From positions 1-15,902 of the forward strand of contig DAJH01000084.1 in NCBI GenBank assembly GCA_002498925.1: 15,902 nucleotides of DNA. The letters run 5' to 3'. The stretch is from Euryarchaeota archaeon UBA173. GTDB lineage: Archaea; Thermoplasmatota; Poseidoniia; Poseidoniales; Thalassarchaeaceae. Below the pieces are notes generated by a model, which was not told the DNA's origin, ran no database searches, and was given only the letters and a program-made list of their open reading frames with translations. The first letter of the stretch is position 1; each line of letters begins with the position of its first letter. Below, in pieces: positions 1 through 5,373 of this stretch. A program made the translations under genes and the position numbers.

Positions 1-165
1 TTCTTCCTGACCACCGTCCCTACGCCCTGGCTCGATGGCAACCACGCCGTATTCGGTGAAGTTGTGAAAGGAATGGATTACGTCTACAAGATCGAGAATT
101 GCGACACCAAGCCAGGGGACAGGCCATTCGACCCCCAGAAGATAATCAAGGTCGAGAGATTCTAG
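1..165 (+). CDS. Cyclophilin-type peptidyl-prolyl isomerase, C-terminal fragment
   Basis: The first reading frame is open from the window edge to a TAG at 163-165 and gives the last 54 residues of a protein. The stretch FFLTTVPTPWLDGNHAVFGE, followed by VVKGMDYVYKIE, is the hallmark C-terminal part of cyclophilins (peptidyl-prolyl cis-trans isomerases): the F-x-T/I-T block, the W-LDG-H-VFG-V turn that forms part of the proline-binding cleft, and the closing G-x-x-V-x-K-I-E helix. These enzymes speed up cis-trans isomerisation of X-Pro bonds during protein folding. The N-terminal catalytic part, including the conserved Arg, lies outside the window, so localisation cannot be judged. The protein ends in IIKVERF, a normal family ending. 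The gene is separated from the fumarase by its own promoter and is probably not in an operon with it. Confidence 0.93.
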   Translation, partial: FFLTTVPTPWLDGNHAVFGEVVKGMDYVYKIENCDTKPGDRPFDPQKIIKVERF

Positions 166-189
166 TAAAACGACTCACTAAATCCAAAT

Positions 190-216
190 CAAATTATTTA
201 TTAATAACTAATTAAT
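190..216 (+). promoter_or_regulatory. AT-rich promoter with spaced palindromes, leaderless start of RHH-fumarase
   Basis: A TATA-like TTTATTAAT lies at 197-205, about 25 nt before the ATG at 226, so transcription would begin at or beside the start codon (leaderless mRNA, common in archaea). This supports ATG 226, and hence the RHH domain, as a genuine part of the protein. The 10-bp palindrome TTATTAATAA (198-207) overlaps the TATA box. The self-complementary hexamer ATTAAT occurs at 200-205 and again at 211-216, exactly 11 bp apart. Spacing of one helical turn between short palindromes is typical of sites bound by RHH dimers, so autoregulation is possible, though AT-rich sequence makes such palindromes easy to find by chance. 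Confidence 0.55.
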
Positions 217-225
217 CGAAGGTGC

Positions 226-1821
226 ATGGCCAAGCACCGCGCGGGGGACCGCAGGATAATCAGCATCAGCATACCAGAGGAGACAGCGAGGAAGCTAGAC
301 AGGAAAGTCGGCAAGGGGATGAAACAGGGCAGGTCCGCTACGATTACCAGGATGATCGAGCAGGGACTCTCCCACGATGCCACCCCTCCTCCCAATGAGA
401 CTCCTCCCCAGAGATCGGCAAGGGCTGACCCCGACTCCTTCAGGGTGGAGAGGGATACGATGGGAGATGTTGAGGTGCCTTCTGACAGGTACTATGGTGC
501 CCAGACCTCTCGTTCCCTGGTCAATTTCGATATCGGGGAGGATACAATGCCGAGATCTATAATCCGGGCCTTTGGGATACTCAAGGGAGCGGCCGCCCAG
601 ACGAACGTAGACCTCGGTCAACTCGATAAGGAGGTGGGAGCGTTGGTGTCTGCTGCATGTGAGGAGGTAATTTCTGGAACATTGGACGAGCACTTCCCCT
701 TGCGAGTATGGCAGACTGGATCCGGCACGCAGACAAACATGAACTCGAACGAGGTAATCGCTAACAGAGCGATAGAGCTCGCTGGGGGAGAGCTAGGAAG
801 TAAATCACCCGTTCACCCAAACGATCACGTGAATCGGGCCCAGTCCAGCAATGACACATTCCCCACTGCAATGCATATCGCAGCAGCTGAGGAGATCACT
901 CACAGGCTTCTACCGGCGCTCTCCCACATGAGGGAGGCACTATCGGCCAAGTCAGATGATTTCTCCTCGATAGTCAAAATTGGAAGGACCCATTTGATGG
1001 ACGCTGTGCCCCTTACACTGGGCCAGGAGTTTTCCGGATATGTTTCAATGCTAGACTCCGATATTCGGAGGATAGAGAATTCACTGACCGACCTCTTCGA
1101 ATTGGCCCTCGGCGGGACTGCGGTGGGCACGGGTCTGAACACCCACCCCGACTTCTCCGAGCAGGTCGCGAGCAGGATCGCCGAGAAGACGGCTCTCCCA
1201 TTCGTCAGCGCGGACAACAAGTTCGCCCAACTAGCGGCCCATGACGCATTGGTCGCAGCGTCTGGCAGCCTAAACACACTGGCCGCGTCTCTCATGAAAA
1301 TAGCCAATGACATCAGATGGCTGGGTTCCGGACCTAGGTGTGGTTTTGGAGAACTGTCTCTTCCCGCCAACGAGCCCGGATCCAGTATTATGCCAGGCAA
1401 GGTCAACCCGACTCAATCAGAGGCCATGACCATGGTGTGCTGCCAAGTCATGGGAAATCACACTGCAATATCGATAGGAGGGAGCCAAGGGAACTTCGAA
1501 TTGAACGTGTATAAGCCAATGATGATTCACAATCTCCTTCACTCGGTCAGGATTCTCTCGGACACATGCAGATCCTTCACCGACAAGTGCGTTGTTGGTT
1601 TGGAAGCAAATCAGGAAAATATTGCCTCTCATCTAGAGAACTCCCTGATGCTTGTCACTGCATTAAATCCGCACATAGGATATGATAATGCGGCAAAGAT
1701 AGCGAAGAACGCACATCAGAAGGGACTCACACTCAGACAGAGCGCTCTGGAGCTTGAGATGCTAACCGACGAGCAGTTTGACGAGTGGGTAAGGCCGGAG
1801 TCGATGACAGGACACACATAG
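226..1821 (+). CDS. fumC: Class II fumarate hydratase with N-terminal ribbon-helix-helix domain
   Basis: The enzyme interconverts fumarate and L-malate in the citric acid cycle (class II, Fe-independent, homotetrameric, cytosolic). The fumarase part runs from about residue 72 (FRVERDTMG) to 531, about 460 residues, matching the family's usual length of about 460-467. Visible signatures are TGSGTQTNMN (164-173), SSNDTFPTAMH (207-217) with the likely second-site His217, and GSSIMPGKVNP (385-395), the fumarase/aspartase signature containing the catalytic Ser loop. The C-terminus EQFDEWVRPE is typical of fumarase rather than aspartase or argininosuccinate lyase. Residues 1-71 are extra: residues 9-48 read as an RHH (CopG/Arc-type) fold with a strand IISISIP, a first helix (EETARKLDRKV) and a second helix GRSATITRMIEQGL, then a Pro-rich linker (49-70). 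There is no stop, start or frameshift between the parts, and the internal Met78 would remove the conserved FRVERDT strand. The promoter supports the long form. The gene appears monocistronic. Confidence 0.95.
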   Translation: MAKHRAGDRRIISISIPEETARKLDRKVGKGMKQGRSATITRMIEQGLSHDATPPPNETPPQRSARADPDSFRVERDTMGDVEVPSDRYYGAQTSRSLVNFDIGEDTMPRSIIRAFGILKGAAAQTNVDLGQLDKEVGALVSAACEEVISGTLDEHFPLRVWQTGSGTQTNMNSNEVIANRAIELAGGELGSKSPVHPNDHVNRAQSSNDTFPTAMHIAAAEEITHRLLPALSHMREALSAKSDDFSSIVKIGRTHLMDAVPLTLGQEFSGYVSMLDSDIRRIENSLTDLFELALGGTAVGTGLNTHPDFSEQVASRIAEKTALPFVSADNKFAQLAAHDALVAASGSLNTLAASLMKIANDIRWLGSGPRCGFGELSLPANEPGSSIMPGKVNPTQSEAMTMVCCQVMGNHTAISIGGSQGNFELNVYKPMMIHNLLHSVRILSDTCRSFTDKCVVGLEANQENIASHLENSLMLVTALNPHIGYDNAAKIAKNAHQKGLTLRQSALELEMLTDEQFDEWVRPESMTGHT

Positions 1822-2149
1822 AGTGGCCTAGTTCCCAGAAAAATTTGTTTGAATGGGCCAAAGTAGGGTGGGAGCAGCAGGGGGTTCTGCTTGGGGAAGC
1901 TTTCCCCCCTGCGTACTCCGCAGGGTCCGGTTCCTCCTAGTCAGACTAGGATTTCCCGGGTAGACGACTCTGGAACCACTGGGGTTCCTTCGCCATTTTT
2001 CTGGACGTTTGGGTAATATCCCCCCGGAGAATCGCTCCTCCGTCGCCCTTCTCGATTCCCTCTATGGCTATTATCACCATTTTGTTTCTCGATCGGTACC
2101 GGTCCTCCACGGGTCTCCCCGCTCTTGTTCCCGGTGTGTTTCCCTAGGT

Positions 2150-2175
2150 TTCCTTCCCCTTCCTTGCGTCCGGTT
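2150..2175 (-). repeat. 26-nt direct repeat, copy 1 (within candidate ncRNA)
   Basis: A perfect 26-nt match to 2329-2354, offset by 179 nt. On the minus strand it begins AACCGGACGCAAGGAAGG and continues GGAAGGAA. Both copies are followed on the minus strand by a GGGAAAC element, so the similarity extends beyond the exact match in degenerate form. The 179-nt offset is not a multiple of three, which argues against a protein-coding repeat. Confidence 0.85.
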
Positions 2176-2328
2176 CTCTCCACTTCGTTCCCCACACCCG
2201 TGCTCTAGGTTCCCGCCATCTCTGACTCTCCCCCTTCCTTCGTGTACCTTTGCAGCATGGTCTCCTGGTACGGTTTGTGTTTTCCCCCCGAAGGGTTCGG
2301 TTCCGTTTTCCCCAGTTTCCCCCCGCGC

Positions 2329-2354
2329 TTCCTTCCCCTTCCTTGCGTCCGGTT
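2329..2354 (-). repeat. 26-nt direct repeat, copy 2 (within candidate ncRNA)
   Basis: Exact second copy of the 26-nt element at 2150-2175. A shorter relative at 1926-1932 keeps AACCGGAC but replaces the following purine tract with a CCTGCG/CGCAGG hairpin. Another at 2427-2433 keeps AACCGGA. Confidence 0.85.
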
Positions 2355-2540
2355 ATCCCCACGTTGGTTCTACTGCCGCCTCCTCGCCCACAGGCGATTC
2401 GACTGTTCCCCGTTCACCTTTCGGATTCCGGTTCTACCTCTCCGACTTTGCGGATCAGTTGTTGTGGCCCGCGGGTTTGCCGAAGCGCGCCCACACCACT
2501 CCCCCGGAGCGGCAAAGTCAACAGGGCAAGCGGCGGCAAT

Positions 2541-2553
2541 TAAACCTTTCGTT
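2541..2553 (-). promoter_or_regulatory. Archaeal BRE/TATA-like promoter for the candidate ncRNA
   Basis: On the minus strand the sequence reads AACGAAAGGTTTAATTGCC: a purine BRE-like CGAAAG directly followed by TTTAAT. Transcription would start about 25 nt downstream, near 2515, just before the first stable hairpin (2512-2496) of the structured region. No start codon with a credible frame follows. This is a motif match only. Confidence 0.5.
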
Positions 2554-2567
2554 ATATCAGTGCAGTA

Positions 2568-2605
2568 CAGTGGAAATTAGGGTCGCAAAACGATAATTTC
2601 CACTG
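2568..2605. repeat. 12-bp perfect inverted repeat upstream of the ncRNA promoter
   Basis: CAGTGGAAATTA (2568-2579) and TAATTTCCACTG (2594-2605) are perfect reverse complements around a 14-nt spacer. The element lies between the stop codon of the propeller gene and the ncRNA promoter. Its left arm continues a short CAGTGCAGTACAGTGG direct-repeat run (2558-2573). It could be an operator for the ncRNA, or an RNA hairpin at the 3' end of the propeller mRNA. The right arm also pairs with 2607-2614 (see the terminator entry), so the two hairpins exclude each other. Confidence 0.7.
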
Positions 2606-2614
2606 AAAATTATC
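2587..2614 (-). terminator. Hairpin plus short U-tract after the propeller gene
   Basis: On the minus strand GATAATTT and AAATTATC (plus-strand 2592-2599 and 2607-2614) form an 8-bp stem with a 7-nt loop, followed by GTTTTG (TTTT at 2590-2587). The hairpin starts inside the stop codon of the propeller gene (2615-2613). It resembles a weak intrinsic terminator. Archaeal termination depends mainly on U-tracts, and this one is short. Confidence 0.45.
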
Positions 2615-3668
2615 ACTCGCGCAACCCCCTAAGACGGTCCCTCAAGTGGGAACTCCTTCCGTCCTCCGGGCCTTCAGATGGCCCGTCCGACATTCGCCGC
2701 TCGAGGAAATCCGCGTTAATTGAGAATATTCGTCCATTTTCATCACCCAGGGCGACCCACTCTCCCTTGTGTGCGAAGGAAGAAATTCTTTGCTGATGCG
2801 TAATTTCCGAAACCCCCAATGAATCCTGCACAGAGTGGAAAGAAGAACTTCCACTCCATGAAATCGCCCATACCCCCCCTTTTCCTGGCTTTGGTACTAT
2901 GGCGTCCACCGACCCTCCGATCGACCCTTTCCACCCGTCTCCCCCCACGGTTCCTTCATCTGTCCCATATGCCCATGAACCACTATCGAAAGAGGACAAC
3001 GACCTTATCGAGGCCTCGGAGTTGCCCATAGCGGATCCCCTGAGGTCGGTGATTACCCCATCACTGTGTCCGAAAAGTATGCCATCGGGGCCTTCTGCAC
3101 CTACCGTCACAGGTGATTCAGCAGACAAGCGGACATGGGACAAATCCTCGCCAACTCTGGCCCAAAAGTACCCACATCTAGGCCTCCCTAGGCCCATAAC
3201 GACACCCTCTTCCGGGTGGGGCGCCAGAAACCAGCACCTCTCCTCGAAGCTCCATCTATTCAGTAGGGAACCATCCAACGAAAATGCCCATAGCGTAGAT
3301 TCCACGTAGTCGGACACCTCTATCTCATAGACAGATGAAGTGGCCCAGACCACATCCCCAGTCTGGACGACATAATCACTCGCGCCCTCGAGATCCGATT
3401 CCCAGAGAACTTCTCCAGTTTCCACGGAAAGGCAAGACAAGACGGATGATGATGAAACGAATAACAACTGTTCCGCTAGGTGCATGTCAGAAATCGGGCC
3501 TTCAGTGTCCAAGCCCCACTTCTTCTCCCCTGTCAGGGGGGACCAGCGGACTATCTGGCCATCATGAGACCCACCAACAAGAGAATCGCCATCGAGCGCG
3601 AGGGCCGTGCACGCCCCTTGCAGACCTCGTGTGAATGACGATACAGCCTCCAGCGTCAACACGGCCAT
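2613..3668 (-). CDS. WD40/PQQ-like beta-propeller protein
   Basis: A 351-residue soluble protein built from repeated beta-blade units with no enzyme motif. Near the N-terminus, ALALDGDSLVGGSHDGQIVR followed by WSPLTGEKKW is a classic blade: a small-residue GS-DG-I turn and a tryptophan. Further blades are recognisable at LFVSSSSVLSCLSVETGEVLW, ILFGHSDGVITDLR, SWAYGTDEGTV, and WVALGDENGRIFSINA near the C-terminus. The spacing suggests about seven blades of 40-45 residues, so it should fold as one propeller, probably a protein-interaction scaffold. The C-terminal tail from about residue 325 is charged and likely disordered (RRMSDGPSEGPEDGRSSHLR). There is no signal peptide or membrane segment, so it is cytosolic. 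It lies 93 nt downstream of the M32 carboxypeptidase on the same strand and may be co-transcribed, but a palindrome in the gap could mark separate control. The precise role cannot be given. Confidence 0.8.
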   Translation of the reverse strand: MAVLTLEAVSSFTRGLQGACTALALDGDSLVGGSHDGQIVRWSPLTGEKKWGLDTEGPISDMHLAEQLLFVSSSSVLSCLSVETGEVLWESDLEGASDYVVQTGDVVWATSSVYEIEVSDYVESTLWAFSLDGSLLNRWSFEERCWFLAPHPEEGVVMGLGRPRCGYFWARVGEDLSHVRLSAESPVTVGAEGPDGILFGHSDGVITDLRGSAMGNSEASIRSLSSFDSGSWAYGTDEGTVGGDGWKGSIGGSVDAIVPKPGKGGVWAISWSGSSSFHSVQDSLGVSEITHQQRISSFAHKGEWVALGDENGRIFSINADFLERRMSDGPSEGPEDGRSSHLRDRLRGLRE

Positions 3669-3722
3669 GGCCCTCGTCGGGACCTCATCGATATCGTGCT
3701 TTCGTGCCTATGACTATGGCCC

Positions 3723-3736
3723 AGTGATCAATCACT
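3723..3736. promoter_or_regulatory. Palindromic site upstream of the propeller gene
   Basis: AGTGAT-CA-ATCACT is a perfect inverted repeat with 6-bp arms and a 2-bp centre, 55-68 nt before the start of the propeller gene and just after the carboxypeptidase stop. The size and symmetry fit a dimeric HTH-protein operator. No strong TATA box is visible between it and the ATG, so it could also be a small 3' hairpin of the upstream gene. Confidence 0.35.
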
Positions 3737-3761
3737 ACTCCATATGCGGAATTTCTGCATG

Positions 3762-5264
3762 CTAAGAAGTAATTCCATAAAGCCGCTGAACCTTCTTTAC
3801 CAGATACTCAACAAACGCATCCGGAGAGGGCGGAGAACCCGTTGCCTCCTCTATCAGATCAGCGGGCTCTAGGATACTCCCCCTTCCGTGAACCTTCTCC
3901 CTCATCCACTCCAGGAGGGGTCCGAATTCGCCATTTCTGACCTGTTCGTCGTGATTCGGCAGGTCCTTGCGCGCAGCTGCCAACAGCTGCGCGGAGTATA
4001 GGTTGCCAAGCGTATATGTTGGGAAGTAGCCGATAGCACCCATCGACCAGTGTATGTCCTGCATGACACCGAGACTCCTGTTTGGTGCCCTAACCCCTAG
4101 GTATTCTTCGTACATGTCATCCCACTTGTCAGGGAGGTCATCCACCTCTAACTCACCGGAAATCATCAACTTCTCTATCTCGTATCTGATCATTATGTGG
4201 ATGTTGTAAGTCGCCTCATCTGCCTCGACCCTAATCAGACTGGGCTCCAACAGATTGACCGATTTCCAGAGCTGTTCAGCAGTAACTCCGGACATGTTCT
4301 CCGGAAAACACTCTTTCCACATCGGTAGTGACCACTCGCAGAACTCTAGTGATCGACCAATCTGATTCTCCCAGAGCCTGCTCTGGCTCTCATGCACCCC
4401 TAGTCCGTTAGCAGTTCCTGCTGGTTGAAAGTCGAGGTTCCGGGGTCTGCCTTGCTCATAGGTTCCGTGACCAGTTTCATGCATCGACCCATAGAGAGAA
4501 CCAAACGGGTCGATTTCGCTGTACCGCGTAGTCCACCTCACATCGTCCGGATTTGGGCCCCCGCAGAAAGGGTGCGTGGACGCATCCCTCCTGCCAGCCT
4601 CAAAGTCGAATCCTATTGCTTCCGAGACCCTCTGGCTCAAAGTCTCCTGACCCTCCTGACCCCACTTATTTTCTTCCACCCATGACATATCGGGCCTCTC
4701 GCCCCTCTCATTCACCGCTTTGATGAGGGGGGCAACATTCTCCCTCAAACCCTCGAATAGAGGATCGAGCCTCGACACAGAGAGACCAGATTCGTAGAGG
4801 TCGAGTAGCGCGTCATATCGGAGCGACTCATAACCTAGGTAGTCCGCCTTCTTTCTTGCCAGCTCTATTGACTTGGCAAGATCGTCTCTGAATATGGAGA
4901 AGTCGTTCTTCTCTCTTGCCTCAGTCCAGGAAATCACGGACTTGGAGTTGTGCTTAGCCAGTTCTGTGACGAATTCTGTTGGCAGCTTTGTGGCCTTGTC
5001 ATAGGACTCGCGCGCCAGCCTGACATTAGCCATTTGCACCTCATCAAGGCCCCCCTGTCGTTCCAGTTTATCGAGTAACTCCCCTATTCTGGGGTCAGTC
5101 TGTCTGATATGCCCCTCCTTCGAAACCCAAGCTAGTTGCTCTGCCCTCAGTGCCGCTGCCTTAGGTGGCATCATAACCTCTTGGTCCCAACTTAGAAGTC
5201 CTCCAACTTGCCTGACGAGAGATATGTCCTTCAGCCTCTCCATCAGTTCATCATACTCGTCCAT
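3762..5264 (-). CDS. M32-family metallocarboxypeptidase (carboxypeptidase Taq type)
   Basis: A zinc- or cobalt-dependent cytosolic carboxypeptidase that releases C-terminal amino acids from peptides. With the start chosen here it has 500 residues, the standard M32 length. The metal site is HETGH (residues 262-266), with the third ligand Glu292 in HESQSRLWEN exactly 30 residues after the first His, the spacing seen in Pyrococcus carboxypeptidase. Other family blocks are the N-terminal LLSWDQEVMMPPKAAALRAEQ, HPFCGGPNPDDVRWTTRY just before the active site, and the C-terminal IGYFPTYTLGNLYSAQL. The reading frame extends upstream to 5360, but family alignment begins at MDEYDELMERL. A TATA-like TTAATATT at 5314-5307 would start transcription near 5285, inside the longer version, so ATG 5264 is preferred; GGGAG sits just before it. 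It is divergent from a lipoprotein hydrolase, fitting a shared role in peptide breakdown. Confidence 0.94.
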   Translation of the reverse strand: MDEYDELMERLKDISLVRQVGGLLSWDQEVMMPPKAAALRAEQLAWVSKEGHIRQTDPRIGELLDKLERQGGLDEVQMANVRLARESYDKATKLPTEFVTELAKHNSKSVISWTEAREKNDFSIFRDDLAKSIELARKKADYLGYESLRYDALLDLYESGLSVSRLDPLFEGLRENVAPLIKAVNERGERPDMSWVEENKWGQEGQETLSQRVSEAIGFDFEAGRRDASTHPFCGGPNPDDVRWTTRYSEIDPFGSLYGSMHETGHGTYEQGRPRNLDFQPAGTANGLGVHESQSRLWENQIGRSLEFCEWSLPMWKECFPENMSGVTAEQLWKSVNLLEPSLIRVEADEATYNIHIMIRYEIEKLMISGELEVDDLPDKWDDMYEEYLGVRAPNRSLGVMQDIHWSMGAIGYFPTYTLGNLYSAQLLAAARKDLPNHDEQVRNGEFGPLLEWMREKVHGRGSILEPADLIEEATGSPPSPDAFVEYLVKKVQRLYGITS

Positions 5265-5305
5265 GGGTCTCCCGGGAGGCAGCCACCTCATAACTTGAAT
5301 CATGT

Positions 5306-5315
5306 CAATATTAAG
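5306..5315. promoter_or_regulatory. Shared TATA-like element between divergent peptidase and hydrolase genes
   Basis: The near-symmetric CAATATTAAG reads as a TATA-like TTAATATT on the minus strand (about 46 nt before the carboxypeptidase ATG) and as ATATTAA on the plus strand (about 60 nt before the lipoprotein ATG). It is the only good TATA candidate in the 109-nt gap. The predicted minus-strand 5' leader is about 20 nt and the plus-strand leader about 37 nt. This is a motif-level call. Confidence 0.4.
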
Positions 5316-5373
5316 GAGAATGTCTGGCCAACAGACCGAATTCATCATGTGTACCTCCATTCCCGATTATGGC

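Larger units (their letters stand above)
1839..2515 (-). ncRNA. Candidate large structured non-coding RNA with repeated AACCGGA modules
   Basis: Nothing in this gap looks like a real protein. Read on the minus strand it is strongly purine-rich and full of short perfect hairpins: at 2496-2512 (7 bp with one G-U, GGG loop), a TCGCC/GGCGA stem (TGTG loop) and a CCGAA/TTCGG stem, and a 3' cluster at 1972-1988 (GGAACC/GGTTCC), 1936-1950 (CCTAGT/ACTAGG), 1908-1924 (CCTGCG/CGCAGG) and 1893-1907. The motif AACCGGA recurs four times (plus-strand positions 2427-2433, 2348-2354, 2169-2175, 1926-1932), each followed by a purine or hairpin stretch and a GGGAAA/GGGGAAC element. A promoter stands just upstream (2541-2553) and a T5 tract on the transcribed strand at 1839-1843 could end it. 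I looked for RNase P RNA, SRP RNA and rRNA signatures and found none. Ends and strand are inferred from the promoter and T-tract. Function is unknown. Confidence 0.5.

Noticed and set aside
295..693. Minus-strand 132-aa frame opposite the fumarase gene
   Set aside because: It is a shadow of the strongly supported fumarase frame with no motif, promoter or start signal of its own.
2281..2340. G-quadruplex formed by GGGG/GGGGGG runs on the minus strand
   Set aside because: The runs are separated by long and uneven loops and are better explained as part of the repeated GGGGGGAAA element; no compact G4 pattern.
1941..2362. Minus-strand Gly/Lys/Arg/Glu-rich frames (84 and 72 aa) sharing TGRKEGEG
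   Set aside because: The shared peptide merely reflects the 26-nt DNA repeat falling in two different ORFs; composition is that of translated purine-rich RNA.
1839..2515. RNase P RNA, SRP RNA or rRNA fragment
   Set aside because: I looked for the conserved RNase P blocks (GGAGGAAAGTC, ACAGAA..GGCTTA) and the SRP apical GGAAG..AGCAG loop on both strands and did not find them in the right arrangement. A covariance search is still needed.
2009..2596. Long plus-strand open frame (195 aa) in the gap after fumarase, with two more overlapping open frames
   Set aside because: The plus strand here is pyrimidine-rich, which removes stop codons in all frames. The product is low-complexity Ser/Pro/Phe/Cys with no domain, three frames are open at once, and the repeats are not in phase.
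5265..5360. N-terminal extension of the carboxypeptidase up to 5360
   Set aside because: The 32 extra residues are not in the M32 family and lie over the predicted promoter and transcription start.
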